Shown in pieces: positions 9,155 to 20,438 of a stretch of 49,499 bases of DNA. A model generated the notes under the pieces. It saw only the letters and a list, made by a program, of their open reading frames with translations. It was not told the DNA's origin and did not search any database. The DNA is from Candidatus Syntrophopropionicum ammoniitolerans (GTDB lineage Bacteria; Bacillota; Desulfotomaculia; Desulfotomaculales; Pelotomaculaceae). Location of the stretch: contig JABMJD010000013.1 of the NCBI GenBank assembly GCA_013201395.1, positions 1 through 49,499 of the forward strand. The letters are read 5' to 3'. Numbering within the stretch: the stretch's first letter is position 1; each line of letters starts with the position of its first letter. A program made the translations under genes and the position numbers.

Positions 9155-12100
9155 TTGCTGGATCTAAATAATTTTGATCACATTAGGATTGGTTTGGCAT
9201 CGCCGGATCAGATTCGTGCCTGGTCAAGCGGCGAAGTCAAAAAACCTGAAACAATTAATTATCGCACCTTGAAACCCGAAAAAGACGGGCTTTTTTGCGA
9301 ACGTATTTTTGGGCCTACCCGAGATTGGGAGTGTCACTGCGGAAAATATAAGCGTGTACGCTATAAGGGGGTTATTTGCGACAGGTGCGGTGTTGAAGTA
9401 ACCCGGTCCAAGGTGCGCAGGGAAAGAATGGGGCATATTGAACTGGCAGCGCCGGTTTCACATATATGGTATTTTAAAGGTATTCCAAGCCGCATGGGGC
9501 TTCTCATGGATATGTCCCCACGGGCTTTGGAAAAGGTGTTGTATTTTGTTTCCTATATAGTAATTGATCCCGGTGATACCGGTTTGATTAAAAAGCAGCT
9601 GCTTAGCGAAGCGGAGTATCGCGAGAACCGGGAAAAATACGAATGGTCCTTCAAGGCCGGTATGGGTGCGGAAGCAGTCAAAAAGCTGCTTGAAGAAATT
9701 GATCTTGATGAGATGACCAAGGAATTGCGCCAGGAACTAAAGAGTGTTTCCGGCCAGCGTAAGATTAGAGCTACCCGCCGCTTAGAGGTGGCGGAAGCTT
9801 TTCGCAAGTCGGGTAATAAGCCGGAGTGCATGATTTTGGATGTGATCCCGGTGATACCGCCCGAACTGCGGCCAATGGTGCAGCTTGATGGGGGTCGTTT
9901 TGCCACCTCGGATTTGAATGATCTTTATCGCCGGGTTATTAACCGCAACAATCGGCTTAAGAGGCTTTTGGATTTGGGTGCTCCGGATATAATTGTTCGT
10001 AATGAAAAAAGAATGCTGCAGGAGGCCGTAGATGCCCTGATAGATAACGGCCGCCGGGGGCGTCCGGTTACGGGACCCGGCAACCGCCCGCTAAAATCCC
10101 TTTCCGACATGCTTAAGGGGAAGCAGGGCCGTTTTCGTCAAAACCTTCTTGGTAAGAGGGTTGATTACTCCGGGCGCTCGGTAATTGTTGTTGGCCCGGA
10201 TTTGCATATGCACCAATGTGGTTTGCCCAAGGAAATGGCGTTGGAGTTGTTTAAGCCATTCGTGATGAAACGTCTGGTTAACGACGGTCACGCCCATAAC
10301 ATCAAAAGCGCTAAAAGGATGGTGGAGCGGGTAAGGCCGGAGGTTTGGGATGTCCTTGAAGAGGTGATTAGTGAGCACCCTGTCTTACTGAACCGTGCTC
10401 CAACTTTACACCGGTTGGGCATTCAGGCTTTTGAACCTGTACTGGTAAGCGGTAAGGCCATCCAGATTCATCCAATGGTTTGCACTGCTTATAATGCGGA
10501 CTTTGATGGAGACCAAATGGCTGTGCATGTGCCCCTTTCCGCCGAGGCACAGGCAGAGGCAAGGCTTTTAATGATGTCATCCAACAACATATTGAATCCC
10601 AAGGACGGCCGGCCGGTGGCTATTCCTACCCAGGACATGGTATTGGGTTGTTACTATCTAACCACAGAAAAGGATGATGCGCCGGGACAGGGTAAGTGTT
10701 TCAAAGACCCGGATGAGGCGATCATGGCCTATAATAACGATGTCATCAGCTTGCATGCCAAAATAAAGGTGCGTGTTTCTGGGCAGGGACTGGTGGAAAC
10801 TACAGTAGGCAGGGTTATATTTAATGAAGAACTGCCGGAAGAATTAAGGCATATAGAATGGAAGGGTTTTTATAATAGTGTCGTGGACAAAAAAGCCCTG
10901 AGTGTGATAGTGGATAAGTGTTACCGCAAGCTGGGCTATTCGGCCACTACAAGGTTGTTGGATGGGGTCAAGAAACTTGGCTTTGCCTATGCCAGCAAGG
11001 CAGGTGTAACCATTGGGATTGATGATATCACTATTCCGGAGGAAAAAGCAACCATCCTGGGAGACTCGGGAGCAATGGTAGAAAAGGTTGAAATGCAGTT
11101 CCGGCGTGGCCTAATTACTGAGGAAGAACGCTACCAAACAGTAATTGGGATCTGGAACGAAGCCACCAAAAAGGTGACGGAAGCCTTGATTGACTCTTTA
11201 GATCGTTTTAACCCAGTCTATATGATGGCTAATTCCGGTGCCCGCGGCAATATTCAACAAATCCGCCAATTGGCCGGTATGCGCGGCTTAATGGCCGACC
11301 CCTCCGGTCAGATTATTGACCTACCGATCAAAGCTAATTTTAGGGAAGGGCTCACTGTTCTGGAATATTTCATTTCTACCCACGGTGCCAGGAAGGGTTT
11401 GGCTGATACAGCACTGCGAACTGCTGATTCAGGCTACCTTACACGCCGGCTGGTCGATGTTGCCCAGGATGTGATTGTTCGGGAAGAAGATTGTGCGACG
11501 ACCCAGGGCATAGAGGTTACGGAAATAAAAGATGGTACTGAGGTTATTGAGAAAATTGAGGACCGCATTAGTGGGAGGATAGCCCTAGAGGATATAGTGC
11601 ACCCGGTAACAGGTGAAATGCTGGTGGAGGCTGATGCGGAAATTACTGAAGAAAATGCCAAGGCTATTACAGAAGCCGGTATTACGAAGGTGAAAATTCG
11701 TTCAGTGTTGGCTTGCCGCACCCGCTATGGGGTTTGCGTTAAGTGTTATGGCCGCAACCTGGCTACCGGCCGCAAGGTAGATATCGGTGAGGCAGTGGGT
11801 ATCATTGCCGCCCAGAGTATTGGTGAGCCGGGTACCCAGCTGACCATGCGTACTTTCCACACCGGTGGTGTGGCCGGGGATGACATCACCCAGGGTCTCC
11901 CCCGTGTAGAGGAGCTTTTTGAGGCCAGGAAACCAAAGGGTCAAGCCATTGTGGCTGAGACTGATGGTATTACAGCAGTACGGGAAACAAAAGGGCGCCG
12001 GGAAATTGAGGTGACCAGTGAAGATGGTGAGAAGGAAATCTATCAAGTTCCCTATGGGGCCCGCTTGAAAATCAAAGATGGCGACCGTGTCTATGCCGGT

Positions 12101-12655
12101 GACGAGTTAACAGAAGGCTCAGTGAACCCCCATGATCTATTGAAAATTAAAGGCATTCAAGGTGTACAGGTCTATCTTTTACAGGAGGTACAGCGGGTCT
12201 ATCGCCTGCAGGGAGTCGACATCAACGATAAGCACATAGAGGTGATGATCCGGCAGATGCTGCGCAGAGTGAAGATAGAGGATCCGGGTGACACAGATCT
12301 TTTGCCAGGCGGACTTATTGATATATTTGAATTCGAGGATGAAAACAATCGGGTAATAGAGCAGGGTGGCGAACCCGCCACCGCTAAAACGCTTTTGATG
12401 GGTATTACAAAAGCCTCCCTGGCCACCGATTCCTTCCTGTCAGCGGCCTCTTTCCAGGAGACCACCAGGGTGCTCACCGATGCGGCGATCAAAGGCAAGC
12501 TTGATCCCCTGCTGGGATTAAAGGAGAATGTGATTATCGGCAAGTTGGTTCCGGCCGGTACAGGAATGTCCCGCTACCGGAACATAGAAATAAGTACTGC
12601 GGAAGATGAGCAGGCTGAAGAAAATATACCATCGGAAGAAGAAATGGCAAACTAG
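9155..12655 (+). CDS. rpoC: DNA-directed RNA polymerase beta-prime subunit
   Basis: Beta-prime carries the catalytic magnesium site. In the 1166-residue protein [12 protein letters not shown] begins at residue 447, with the metal-binding aspartates D449, D451 and D453. The N-terminal zinc site is C60, C62, C75, C78. A second Cys cluster ([13 protein letters not shown]) marks the C-terminal zinc site, and the trigger-loop/bridge region includes [10 protein letters not shown]. The start is TTG 9155, preceded by AAAAGGGGGGCG; the N-terminus [17 protein letters not shown] fits the family. A new promoter lies right after the stop, so the next gene is at least partly uncoupled. Confidence 0.98.
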   Translation: MLDLNNFDHIRIGLASPDQIRAWSSGEVKKPETINYRTLKPEKDGLFCERIFGPTRDWECHCGKYKRVRYKGVICDRCGVEVTRSKVRRERMGHIELAAPVSHIWYFKGIPSRMGLLMDMSPRALEKVLYFVSYIVIDPGDTGLIKKQLLSEAEYRENREKYEWSFKAGMGAEAVKKLLEEIDLDEMTKELRQELKSVSGQRKIRATRRLEVAEAFRKSGNKPECMILDVIPVIPPELRPMVQLDGGRFATSDLNDLYRRVINRNNRLKRLLDLGAPDIIVRNEKRMLQEAVDALIDNGRRGRPVTGPGNRPLKSLSDMLKGKQGRFRQNLLGKRVDYSGRSVIVVGPDLHMHQCGLPKEMALELFKPFVMKRLVNDGHAHNIKSAKRMVERVRPEVWDVLEEVISEHPVLLNRAPTLHRLGIQAFEPVLVSGKAIQIHPMVCTAYNADFDGDQMAVHVPLSAEAQAEARLLMMSSNNILNPKDGRPVAIPTQDMVLGCYYLTTEKDDAPGQGKCFKDPDEAIMAYNNDVISLHAKIKVRVSGQGLVETTVGRVIFNEELPEELRHIEWKGFYNSVVDKKALSVIVDKCYRKLGYSATTRLLDGVKKLGFAYASKAGVTIGIDDITIPEEKATILGDSGAMVEKVEMQFRRGLITEEERYQTVIGIWNEATKKVTEALIDSLDRFNPVYMMANSGARGNIQQIRQLAGMRGLMADPSGQIIDLPIKANFREGLTVLEYFISTHGARKGLADTALRTADSGYLTRRLVDVAQDVIVREEDCATTQGIEVTEIKDGTEVIEKIEDRISGRIALEDIVHPVTGEMLVEADAEITEENAKAITEAGITKVKIRSVLACRTRYGVCVKCYGRNLATGRKVDIGEAVGIIAAQSIGEPGTQLTMRTFHTGGVAGDDITQGLPRVEELFEARKPKGQAIVAETDGITAVRETKGRREIEVTSEDGEKEIYQVPYGARLKIKDGDRVYAGDELTEGSVNPHDLLKIKGIQGVQVYLLQEVQRVYRLQGVDINDKHIEVMIRQMLRRVKIEDPGDTDLLPGGLIDIFEFEDENNRVIEQGGEPATAKTLLMGITKASLATDSFLSAASFQETTRVLTDAAIKGKLDPLLGLKENVIIGKLVPAGTGMSRYRNIEISTAEDEQAEENIPSEEEMAN

Positions 12656-12659
12656 GGAA

Positions 12660-12688
12660 TTGACAAGGTACTTTAGTAGTGATACGAT
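12660..12688 (+). promoter_or_regulatory. Sigma-A-type promoter for the str operon
   Basis: TTGACA (12660-12665), a 17-base spacer and TACGAT (12683-12688) lie 5 bases after the rpoC stop codon. This would drive the L7Ae-like gene, rpsL, rpsG, fusA and tuf copy 2 independently of rpoBC. Confidence 0.72.
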
Positions 12689-12723
12689 ATCAAAGTGTCT
12701 GAATTCAGGGGGTTATTGCCGTT

Positions 12724-12972
12724 ATGGTTGATAAATGTCTGCTATCTTCCCGAAAAAAAACAGTGGGAGCAAAGCAAACATTAAAGGCTTTAGAACGTGA
12801 TCAGGTTAAGACCGTATTTGTGGCCAAGGATGCCGATAGTTTTGTGGTTGACCCGATCAAGCACCTGAGTTCACAAAAAGGCATACCTATTATTCATGTT
12901 GATACTATGCAGTCTTTAGGCAAAGCCTGCCGCATTGAGGTGGGCTGCGCCGTTGCTGCCATTCTAGAATAA
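12724..12972 (+). CDS. rplGB: L7Ae/L30e-family ribosomal protein (YbxF/RplGB-like)
   Basis: This 82-residue protein has the L7Ae fold signature: a central TVFVAKDAD strand, then a PIIHVD strand and a C-terminal GCAVAAIL helix. The family binds kink-turn RNA, and the Bacillus relative (YbxF) sits in the same place between rpoC and rpsL. Its exact role in bacteria is uncertain, with ribosome association or kink-turn binding being the known options. It is the first gene after the promoter at 12660 and is followed by rpsL after 53 bases. Confidence 0.85.
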   Translation: MVDKCLLSSRKKTVGAKQTLKALERDQVKTVFVAKDADSFVVDPIKHLSSQKGIPIIHVDTMQSLGKACRIEVGCAVAAILE

Positions 12973-13025
12973 ATAATGCACGTCGTTGAATTTTTACTAA
13001 CCGGAAGGAGGTGTATTTTAAAGAC

Positions 13026-13400
13026 ATGCCAACTATTAACCAGCTTATTCGCAAGGGCAGGCGAGAGATTACCAAGAAGGCAAATTCCCCGGCACTAAAA
13101 GAATGCCCGCAAAAACGCGGTGTGTGCACCAGGGTATATACCACAACCCCTAAGAAGCCAAACTCAGCCTTGCGCAAAATAGCCAGAGTGAGGCTTATTA
13201 ACGGCATTGAGGTAACCTCCTATATACCGGGTATCGGGCACAACCTGCAGGAACACTCAGTTGTACTGGTTCGCGGTGGGAGAGTGAAGGATATTCCGGG
13301 TGTTAGATATCATATTGTCCGTGGGGCCCTTGATTCCGCAGGAGTGGAAAACAGGAGCAAAGGGCGTTCCAAATACGGTACCAAGCGGCCGAAGAAATAA
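13026..13400 (+). CDS. rpsL: 30S ribosomal protein S12
   Basis: S12 sits at the decoding centre and controls translational accuracy. The 124-residue protein carries [12 protein letters not shown] (around residues 40-51), with lysine at 43 as in streptomycin-sensitive strains. It also has [14 protein letters not shown], where D89 is the methylthiolation site in many bacteria. ATG 13026 is used; a longer in-frame GTG at 13011 lies inside the AAGGAGGTG ribosome site (13005-13013) and is rejected. rpsG follows 48 bases later. Confidence 0.98.
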   Translation: MPTINQLIRKGRREITKKANSPALKECPQKRGVCTRVYTTTPKKPNSALRKIARVRLINGIEVTSYIPGIGHNLQEHSVVLVRGGRVKDIPGVRYHIVRGALDSAGVENRSKGRSKYGTKRPKK

Positions 13401-13448
13401 ACATTTTTATTTGTGAGATCTTATTACCATAGCAAAGGGGGGAAAAAC

Positions 13449-13919
13449 ATGCCCAGAAGAGGAGCTGTGCCCAAACGTGAGGTTTTACCGGATCCTGTTT
13501 ACCAGAGCCGGATCTTGACTAAATTGATCAACCAGGTCATGCTGGATGGCAAAAAAAGTCTGGCCGAAAATCTTGTGTATAGGGCTATGGAGATTGTTAA
13601 GGAGAAGACAGGTAAGGAACCCCTAGAGGTATTTGAGGCGGCAATGAAAAATATTATGCCGATTCTCGAGGTCAAAGCTCGCCGAGTGGGAGGTGCCAAC
13701 TATCAGGTGCCTATAGAAGTGCGGCACGAGAGAAGGCAAACTTTAGCTATCCGTTGGCTGACCAGATATTCCAGGGAACGTGCCGGGCATACAATGGAGG
13801 AGAAACTAGCCAATGAGATTATGGATGCTGCTGTCGGTGCAGGCGCTTCCGCAAAGAAAAGGGAAGATACCCACAAAATGGCTGAAGCCAATAAGGCATT
13901 TGCGCACTACAGGTGGTAA
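13449..13919 (+). CDS. rpsG: 30S ribosomal protein S7
   Basis: S7 nucleates assembly of the 30S head and in other bacteria represses its own operon. It has 156 residues, the standard length, starting [16 protein letters not shown] and including the family signature around [15 protein letters not shown] 13449 is chosen over the in-frame upstream ATG 13413 because a G-rich ribosome site (AAAGGGGGG) lies just before 13449 and family members begin MPRRG. fusA starts 14 bases after the stop. Confidence 0.97.
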   Translation: MPRRGAVPKREVLPDPVYQSRILTKLINQVMLDGKKSLAENLVYRAMEIVKEKTGKEPLEVFEAAMKNIMPILEVKARRVGGANYQVPIEVRHERRQTLAIRWLTRYSRERAGHTMEEKLANEIMDAAVGAGASAKKREDTHKMAEANKAFAHYRW

Positions 13920-13933
13920 AGGAGTGATCTTGA

Positions 13934-16006
13934 ATGCGTCAGCTATCGCTGGATAAGACTAGAAACATCGGAATAATGGCTCACATTGACGCTGGCAAGA
14001 CAACTACCACCGAGAGGATCTTGTACTATACGGGCAAGGTCTATAAAATCGGGGAAGTTCATGACGGGACGGCTACAATGGACTGGATGGCCCAGGAGCA
14101 GGAGCGCGGTATAACAATAACGTCTGCTGCTACCAGTTGTCTATGGCGGGAATGCGTGATTAATATCATCGACACGCCTGGCCACGTGGACTTCACGGTA
14201 GAGGTGGAACGCTCCCTGCGTGTGCTGGATGGGGCTGTTGCAGTATTTTGCTCAGTTGGAGGTGTAGAACCTCAGTCGGAAACCGTTTGGCGGCAGGCAG
14301 ACAAGTACGGTGTTCCGCGTATAGCCTATATAAACAAGATGGATCGTGTCGGTGCTGATTTTTATACGGGCATTAAAATGATCAAAGAACGTCTCGGTGC
14401 CAACCCGATAGCAATACAAATGCCTATCGGAATGGAGGACAATTTTTCAGGCATTATTGACCTAATCAGGCAAAAGGCAATTATATATCATGATGATCTG
14501 GGCCAGGACATTGAGGAAACAGATGTCCCGCCGGAATTGGCGGAAGAGGCCAAAAAAATGTTAAACACCTTGATTGAAGCTGTTGCTGAGGCAGATGAGG
14601 AACTAATGTTGAAATATCTTGAAGATGAAAACTTGTCTGCAGAGGATATCATCGCCGGATTGCGTAGGGCTACCCTGGCGGTAAAGATTGTACCTGTGCT
14701 GTGTGGTTCATCTTTCAAGAATAAGGGTGTACAACAGCTGCTTAATGCCATTGTAGATTATTTACCCGCGCCAACAGATCTGCCCGGGGTGCAGGGGGTA
14801 AATCCTAGTACCGGACAGGAAGAGATCCGCCTACCTGTAGATAAAGAACCGTTTTCTGCTTTAGCGTTTAAGGTAATGACGGATTCCTATGTAGGCAAGC
14901 TGACATTTTTTAGGGTTTATTCGGGACAGTTAAAATCCGGCTCTTATATTTTCAATCCTAGCAAGGGGCGCAAGGAGAGGATTGGAAGGATATTGAGAAT
15001 GCATGCCAATCACCGCGAAGATATTCAGGAGGTAGTCACAGGAGACATAGTGGCCGCAGTCGGTCTGAAGACAACGGGTACCGGTGATACACTTTGTGAT
15101 GAGAAATCACTGATTGTATTAGAGTCGATGGTATTTCCGGAACCGGTTATTCAGGTGGCTATTGAGCCGAAGACCAAGGTTGACCAGGAAAAAATGGGGG
15201 TGGCTCTACAGAAACTAGCTGAAGAGGACCCTACCTTTCGTATCAACACTGATGCGGAAACCGGCCAAACCCTAATCTCAGGCATGGGGGAACTACACCT
15301 GGAGGTTATCGTAGATAGGATGCTGCGGGAGTTCAAGGTTCAAGCCAATGTAGGACGGCCCCAGGTGGCTTACAAGGAAACTATCAGACAAAAAGCTAAA
15401 GCCGAAGGTAAATTTATACGTCAGTCAGGCGGGCGTGGTCAATACGGACACGCAGTGTTGGAGATTGAACCGGGGCAGCCTGGAAGCGGCTTGGTGTTTA
15501 CCAATAAAATTATCGGCGGCTCCATTCCTAGAGAATATATACCTGCTATTGAGGCGGGGGTCAGAGAGGCTATGGAAAACGGCGTTGTGGCGGGATATCC
15601 CGCTATTGATATAGCCGTTACTCTCACTGACGGTTCCTATCACGAGGTGGATTCTTCTGAAATGGCTTTTAAAATAGCCGGTTCCCTAGGATTCAAGAAC
15701 GCGGCTTTAAAGGCGGGTCCAGTGCTGCTTGAGCCGATCATGAAGGTGGAAGTAACTGTTAACGATGAATACATGGGTGATGTGATCGGGGATCTCAATG
15801 CTAAGCGCGGCAGAATAGAAGAGATGGGCCCGCGTTATGGATTACAGGTAATCAACGCCAGTGTCCCGCTGGCGGAAATGTTTGGCTACGCTACTGACCT
15901 GCGTTCCCGCACACAGGGGCGGGGTACGTATACAATGCAGTTTGGCCAATATGCCCAGATACCGAACAATATAGCAGAGGGAATTATTGCCAGAAGGCAC
16001 GGGTAG
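13934..16006 (+). CDS. fusA: Elongation factor G
   Basis: EF-G is the GTPase that drives translocation and, with RRF, ribosome recycling. The 690-residue protein shows the P-loop AHIDAGKTT (16-24), then DTPGHVDF and NKMD, followed by the domain II barrel and domains III-V, ending with a typical EF-G tail ([12 protein letters not shown]). AAAGGAGTGA precedes ATG 13934. The order rpsL-rpsG-fusA-tuf is the classic str operon. No lesion is seen. Confidence 0.98.
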   Translation: MRQLSLDKTRNIGIMAHIDAGKTTTTERILYYTGKVYKIGEVHDGTATMDWMAQEQERGITITSAATSCLWRECVINIIDTPGHVDFTVEVERSLRVLDGAVAVFCSVGGVEPQSETVWRQADKYGVPRIAYINKMDRVGADFYTGIKMIKERLGANPIAIQMPIGMEDNFSGIIDLIRQKAIIYHDDLGQDIEETDVPPELAEEAKKMLNTLIEAVAEADEELMLKYLEDENLSAEDIIAGLRRATLAVKIVPVLCGSSFKNKGVQQLLNAIVDYLPAPTDLPGVQGVNPSTGQEEIRLPVDKEPFSALAFKVMTDSYVGKLTFFRVYSGQLKSGSYIFNPSKGRKERIGRILRMHANHREDIQEVVTGDIVAAVGLKTTGTGDTLCDEKSLIVLESMVFPEPVIQVAIEPKTKVDQEKMGVALQKLAEEDPTFRINTDAETGQTLISGMGELHLEVIVDRMLREFKVQANVGRPQVAYKETIRQKAKAEGKFIRQSGGRGQYGHAVLEIEPGQPGSGLVFTNKIIGGSIPREYIPAIEAGVREAMENGVVAGYPAIDIAVTLTDGSYHEVDSSEMAFKIAGSLGFKNAALKAGPVLLEPIMKVEVTVNDEYMGDVIGDLNAKRGRIEEMGPRYGLQVINASVPLAEMFGYATDLRSRTQGRGTYTMQFGQYAQIPNNIAEGIIARRHG

Positions 16007-16080
16007 AATATGGAGCTTGTAACTAAAGGATACTAATAAGTAATTACCCATTAATCCAGAATTCAAGGAGGAAGAACCAA

Positions 16081-17283
16081 ATGGCAAAGCAAAAATTTGA
16101 GCGGACCAAACCACACGTTAACATTGGTACCATTGGCCACGTGGACCATGGTAAAACAACGCTGACGGCGGCAATCACCCTGATCCTGAACACAGTGGGC
16201 GGGGCCAACGTGAAAAAGTATGATGAAATTGACAATGCACCGGAAGAACGTGAACGGGGTATCACCATCAACACCTCACACGTAGAATACGAAACCGAAA
16301 AAAGGCACTATGCCCACGTAGACTGCCCGGGTCACGCCGACTACATCAAGAACATGATCACCGGCGCCGCTCAAATGGACGGTTCAATACTGGTGGTATC
16401 GGCAGCTGACGGCCCCATGCCCCAGACCAGGGAACACATTCTACTAGCTCGTCAGGTAGGGGTGCCCTATATAGTCGTATTTCTTAACAAAGCCGACCAG
16501 GTAGACGACCCTGAACTATTAGAACTAGTAGATATGGAAGTGCGTGAACTGCTATCCAGCTACGAATTTCCCGGGGACGATATCCCCATCACCACCGGTT
16601 CCGCATTAAAAGCAATGGAATGTGCCTGCGGCAAAAGAGACTGTGAATGGTGCGGTCCTGTTTGGGAACTAATGGACAACGTTGACGAATACGTTCCCAC
16701 ACCCCAGCGGCCCATAGACAAACCATTTCTCATGCCCGTAGAAGACGTGTTCACCATTACCGGGCGGGGCACGGTAGCCACCGGTCGGATAGAGCGGGGC
16801 CAAATCAAAATACAAGAAGAGATAGAAATAGTTGGGCTAAACGAAAAACCACGCAAGACAGTAGTGACAGGCGTAGAAATGTTCAGGAAGATATTGGATA
16901 GTGGGCAGGCAGGAGACAATGTAGGATGCCTACTGCGGGGTGTAGATCGTAAAGAAATAGAACGGGGCCAGGTGCTGGCCAAGCCCGGGAGCATCAAACC
17001 GCACAAGAACTTCAAAGCAAATGTGTATGTGCTGACCAAAGAAGAAGGTGGCAGGCATACCCCGTTTTTCAACGGATACCGTCCCCAATTCTACTTCCGT
17101 ACCACTGACGTTACCGGTGTAACAACCCTGCCCGAGGGAGTAGAAATGGTTATGCCCGGGGATCACGTGGAGATAGATATCGCCCTGATCACCCCTATTG
17201 CTATAGAAGAAGGTCTAAACTTTGCTATTCGTGAGGGCGGCCGCACCGTAGGTGCCGGAGTTGTTACTGGGGTTAATGAGTAA
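16081..17283 (+). CDS. tuf: Elongation factor Tu, copy 2
   Basis: This encodes the same 400-residue EF-Tu as the gene at 20-1222, including the GTPase motifs and the four-Cys insert. The shared stretch starts 19 bases before the ATG (from 16062) and runs to the stop codon. The only difference I see is C at 17256 in place of A, a silent GCA/GCC change 27 bases before the end of the coding sequence, and the stop is TAA rather than TAG. This copy closes the str operon and precedes the S10 leader. Such near-identity over 1.2 kb, with unrelated flanks, indicates ongoing gene conversion. Confidence 0.98.
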   Translation: MAKQKFERTKPHVNIGTIGHVDHGKTTLTAAITLILNTVGGANVKKYDEIDNAPEERERGITINTSHVEYETEKRHYAHVDCPGHADYIKNMITGAAQMDGSILVVSAADGPMPQTREHILLARQVGVPYIVVFLNKADQVDDPELLELVDMEVRELLSSYEFPGDDIPITTGSALKAMECACGKRDCEWCGPVWELMDNVDEYVPTPQRPIDKPFLMPVEDVFTITGRGTVATGRIERGQIKIQEEIEIVGLNEKPRKTVVTGVEMFRKILDSGQAGDNVGCLLRGVDRKEIERGQVLAKPGSIKPHKNFKANVYVLTKEEGGRHTPFFNGYRPQFYFRTTDVTGVTTLPEGVEMVMPGDHVEIDIALITPIAIEEGLNFAIREGGRTVGAGVVTGVNE

Positions 17284-17334
17284 CACGGGGCTGGTGTAAG
17301 GCTGTACCCTGCCTAACAAAGTAAGATGCGATGA

Positions 17335-17415
17335 GGTGAAAGGTTGCCAACCCAGATGCCGGTTGTTATTGGCTGCTTAACGCACAACCGACGATCGCGA
17401 TGGGGAATTTTCACC
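17335..17415 (+). promoter_or_regulatory. Candidate structured leader of the S10 operon
   Basis: GGTGAAA (17335-17341) pairs with TTTCACC (17409-17415) and encloses CGGTTGT (17360-17366) paired with ACAACCG (17384-17390). A competing local hairpin GGTTG-C-CAACC (17342-17352) uses a similar sequence and could switch with the inner stem. It lies in the 175-base gap between tuf and rpsJ, where an autoregulatory leader would be expected. I do not recognise a named family. Confidence 0.45.
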
Positions 17416-17458
17416 GAGAAAGTCCGCTAATCGGGCGATTAAGGAGGACCTGGAAATT

Positions 17459-17767
17459 ATGAAAAGCCAAAAAATCAGGATCAGGCTAAAGGCTTTTGAT
17501 CACCGTATGATTGATCAGTCTGCACAAAAAATTGTGGATACTGCGAAGAGAACCGGCGCTTCTGTGGCCGGGCCGGTACCGTTGCCTACAGAAAAAAACA
17601 TATACACTATTTTGCGTAGCCCGCACGTGAACAAGGACTCACGAGAGCAGTTTGAAATGCGCACACATAAGCGGCTAATTGATATTATAGAGCCTACCCC
17701 GAAAACTGTTGACGCTCTAATGCGCTTGGATTTGCCGGCGGGTGTAGATATCGAGATTAAACTTTAA
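17459..17767 (+). CDS. rpsJ: 30S ribosomal protein S10
   Basis: S10 is part of the 30S head and also the NusE partner of NusB/NusG in antitermination. It has 102 residues, starting with [18 protein letters not shown] and containing the conserved [21 protein letters not shown]. An AAGGAGG site precedes ATG 17459. It is the first gene of the S10 operon (rpsJ to rpsQ) and has a 175-base structured upstream region. Confidence 0.98.
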   Translation: MKSQKIRIRLKAFDHRMIDQSAQKIVDTAKRTGASVAGPVPLPTEKNIYTILRSPHVNKDSREQFEMRTHKRLIDIIEPTPKTVDALMRLDLPAGVDIEIKL

Positions 17768-17849
17768 AAAGCATTATAGAAACCATTAAAATAGAGGTAA
17801 TGTTGGAAATGATTCCAACCTCTTATCACAGATAATTGAGGTGAAAAAC

Positions 17850-18476
17850 ATGCCTAGGGGGATTCTTGGAAAGAAAATCGGCATGAGTCAGATTTTTACC
17901 GATATAGGCCTGGCTATACCCGTCACTGTTATTGAAGCCGGTCCATGTATTGTTGTTCAGATAAAAACAGCTGCTAAGGATGGTTATAATGCCATTCAGA
18001 TTGGTTTTGGCGAAAAGAGAGAACGTCTTTTTACTAAACCAATGGCAGGACATTTTTCTAGAGCAGGTGTGCGAGCACTACGATTTTTGCGAGAGTTTAT
18101 TGTTGAAGACCCGGAGGCTTATCAGGTCGGCCAGGAAATTAAGGCGGATATTTTTGCTCCGGGTGAAAAGGTTGACGTGGTGGGTACAACAAAAGGCAAA
18201 GGTTTTGCAGGTACCATTAAACGCCACGGTTTTCACCGCGGCCCGATGTCCCATGGTTCCAAATACCATCGTGGTCCCGGATCCCTGGGAGCGAAGGGGC
18301 CGGCTAGGGTTTATAAAGGAAGGAAGTTGCCTGGTCACCTGGGAACTGAACGGGTTACCGTGCAAAACCTGGAAATTATCAGGGTTGACGCTGACCGGAA
18401 CCTGATTGCTGTAAGGGGCGCAATCCCCGGACCCAAAGGTGGTTTAGTCCAGATTAAACCATCAACCAGGTCTTGA
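17850..18476 (+). CDS. rplC: 50S ribosomal protein L3
   Basis: L3 is a primary 23S-binding protein with a loop reaching toward the peptidyl-transferase centre. It has 208 residues, beginning MPRGILGKKIGMSQIF and containing KGKGFAGTIKRHGF and the extended loop near GSLGAKGPARVYKGRKLPG. ATG 17850 is chosen: GAGGTG lies 8 bases upstream, and the longer in-frame GTG at 17841 is part of that site. It is 82 bases after rpsJ and 90 bases before rplD. Confidence 0.97.
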   Translation: MPRGILGKKIGMSQIFTDIGLAIPVTVIEAGPCIVVQIKTAAKDGYNAIQIGFGEKRERLFTKPMAGHFSRAGVRALRFLREFIVEDPEAYQVGQEIKADIFAPGEKVDVVGTTKGKGFAGTIKRHGFHRGPMSHGSKYHRGPGSLGAKGPARVYKGRKLPGHLGTERVTVQNLEIIRVDADRNLIAVRGAIPGPKGGLVQIKPSTRS

Positions 18477-18566
18477 GTCGTGGCCGTTGAGAGGTAAATT
18501 AGGTATTTTGGTTTTCAGGTTTCACGCCACGATTTAATACAAGACTACATCGAAGGAGGATATAGC

Positions 18567-19190
18567 ATGCCAACAGTAGCGTTATACAATGTCAGCGGCG
18601 AGCAAATTGGCGAATTGGCGCTCAAGGATGAGATTTTTGGTGTCGCTGTAAATAGGTCTGTTTTGCACGACGCTGTTGTGATGCAGTTGGCCGGACGTCG
18701 CCTTGGTACCCATGATACTAAAACCAGGTCTGAGGTTCGCGGCGGCGGTCGTAAGCCCTGGCGTCAAAAAGGTACCGGTAGGGCTCGCCACGGCACCACA
18801 CGTTCACCTATCTGGCGTGGTGGTGGAGTTGTTTTCGGCCCGCACCCCAGAAATTATTCATATAACCTGCCGAAAAAGGTTAGAAGGTTGGCCTTGAGAT
18901 CGGCCCTCTCGGCAAAGGTAAATGCAGGGGACATTCTCGTTTTGGATGAGCTCAGGCTTGAACAAGCTAAGACCAAGGACATGGTCGGCATACTAAACAA
19001 TCTGAAGGTTGACGATGCCTTGTTAGTTACAGCCGGCAAGGATGATCAAGTAGAAAAATCCACTCGCAATATTCCTAACATCAAACAGTTAACGGCAACC
19101 GGCCTTAACGTTTATGACATATTAGCTTATGATAAGTTGGTCATGACCAAAGACGCTGTGGCCATGGTTGAGGAGGTGTTCGCCCAGTGA
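18567..19190 (+). CDS. rplD: 50S ribosomal protein L4
   Basis: L4 lines the peptide exit tunnel. The 207-residue protein has the tunnel loop region ([21 protein letters not shown]), the segment whose changes give macrolide resistance in other bacteria and which looks ordinary here. AGGAGG precedes ATG 18567. In the 90-base gap before it, TCGTGGC (18478-18484) can pair with GCCACGA (18526-18532), a possible regulatory stem. Its stop codon overlaps the rplW start by 4 bases, implying coupled translation. Confidence 0.97.
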   Translation: MPTVALYNVSGEQIGELALKDEIFGVAVNRSVLHDAVVMQLAGRRLGTHDTKTRSEVRGGGRKPWRQKGTGRARHGTTRSPIWRGGGVVFGPHPRNYSYNLPKKVRRLALRSALSAKVNAGDILVLDELRLEQAKTKDMVGILNNLKVDDALLVTAGKDDQVEKSTRNIPNIKQLTATGLNVYDILAYDKLVMTKDAVAMVEEVFAQ

Positions 19191-19474
19191 AAGATCCACG
19201 GGATATTCTCATAAAACCGCTTATTACAGAAAAAAGCACGGTGCTGATACAAGATAACAAATACACCTTTCGGGTGGACCCCCGGGCCAACAAAACGCAA
19301 ATAAAACAAGCAGTGGAAAGCATATTCAAGGTAAAGGTAGAAAAGGTAAACACCATAAATGTAAAAGGCAAAAAGAAAAAGGTTCGTAATATTCCCGGCA
19401 GAACATCCGATACTAAAAAGGCTATTATCACCCTGAAACAAGGCGATAAGATAGAGATATTTGAGGAATTATAA
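19187..19474 (+). CDS. rplW: 50S ribosomal protein L23
   Basis: L23 sits at the tunnel exit and docks trigger factor and SRP. It has 95 residues with the conserved [10 protein letters not shown] start and [19 protein letters not shown]. It starts at GTG 19187 within the GTGA overlap with the rplD stop. GAGGAGGTG lies inside the end of rplD as its ribosome site. rplB follows 26 bases downstream, preceded by AAAGGAGGTG. Confidence 0.97.
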   Translation: MKDPRDILIKPLITEKSTVLIQDNKYTFRVDPRANKTQIKQAVESIFKVKVEKVNTINVKGKKKKVRNIPGRTSDTKKAIITLKQGDKIEIFEEL

Positions 19475-19500
19475 GCCGGAGATAAAGGAGGTGCGACCAA

Positions 19501-20325
19501 ATGGCTATAAAAAAGTTTAAGCCGACTTCCCCCGGCCGTCGTTTTGTAACTGTTGCCGACTTTGCGGAAATAACAAAAAAAGAACCAGAGAAATCCCTTG
19601 TTGAGCCTTTGAAAAGTAGCGGAGGCAGAAACACACAGGGCCGGACAACGGTTAGACACCGCGGTGGCGGGCACAAACGGGCATATAGGGTAATTGACTT
19701 TAAGCGTGACAAGGATGACATACCGGCCAAGGTGGCCAGTATTGAATATGATCCAAACAGATCTTCTCATATTGCACTTTTGCATTATGTGGATGGAGAG
19801 AAACGCTACATCACCGCACCCGTGGGTCTCAAGGTAGGGCAGATGGTGTTGTCCGGCCCGCAAGCGGATATTAAGGTGGGCAACTGCCTGCCACTTAGAA
19901 ATATACCTCTGGGCACAATGATCCATAATATAGAGCTCTATCCCAAGGGCGGTGCTAAAATGGTTCGCGCGGCCGGTGGTTCAGCTCAGTTGATGGCCAA
20001 AGAGGGCAAATATGCCAACATTAGAATGCCGTCCGGTGAAATACGGCTGGTATTACAGGATTGCCGTGCTACTATCGGGCAGGTGGGGAATGTTGAGCAT
20101 GAAAATATTGCGATAGGCAAGGCAGGCCGCAAGCGCTGGCTGGGTTTCCGCCCTTCAGTGAGAGGTGTAGTAATGAATCCGGTTGATCACCCTCATGGAG
20201 GCGGTGAAGGCCGTTCACCCATCGGGCGCAATCCGGTGACGCCATGGGGCAAACCAGCATTAGGTGCCCGCACCAGAAAGAAAAAGCCTAGCGACCAGAT
20301 GATTATCAGGAGAAGGAAAAAGTAG
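19501..20325 (+). CDS. rplB: 50S ribosomal protein L2
   Basis: L2 is a large, highly conserved protein near the peptidyl-transferase centre that supports subunit joining. At 274 residues it has [15 protein letters not shown] near the N-terminus and the hallmark [18 protein letters not shown], including the conserved histidine of the C-terminal domain. The ATG is preceded by AAAGGAGGTG. A 113-base gap with a degenerate repeat separates it from rpsS. Confidence 0.98.
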   Translation: MAIKKFKPTSPGRRFVTVADFAEITKKEPEKSLVEPLKSSGGRNTQGRTTVRHRGGGHKRAYRVIDFKRDKDDIPAKVASIEYDPNRSSHIALLHYVDGEKRYITAPVGLKVGQMVLSGPQADIKVGNCLPLRNIPLGTMIHNIELYPKGGAKMVRAAGGSAQLMAKEGKYANIRMPSGEIRLVLQDCRATIGQVGNVEHENIAIGKAGRKRWLGFRPSVRGVVMNPVDHPHGGGEGRSPIGRNPVTPWGKPALGARTRKKKPSDQMIIRRRKK

Positions 20326-20330
20326 GGCTA

Positions 20331-20422
20331 ATTGGTTGTTAGTGGTTAGAAAAAAGGAATTCAGAAAAGCGGCTGAGTTTCAAGCAAAGGTCAACGACCA
20401 AAGTCCAACTACTCACGACCAA
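20331..20422. repeat. Degenerate GGTTG/CAACC inverted repeat between rplB and rpsS
   Basis: The left part 20331-20349 (ATTGGTTGTTAGTGGTTAG) and the right part 20391-20422, rich in ACGACCAA and CCAACTACTC units, are roughly complementary. They resemble the element at 4147-4241. The right end runs into the rpsS ribosome site AAGAAGGGAGG. Confidence 0.45.
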
Positions 20423-20438
20423 GAAGGGAGGTTGCATA

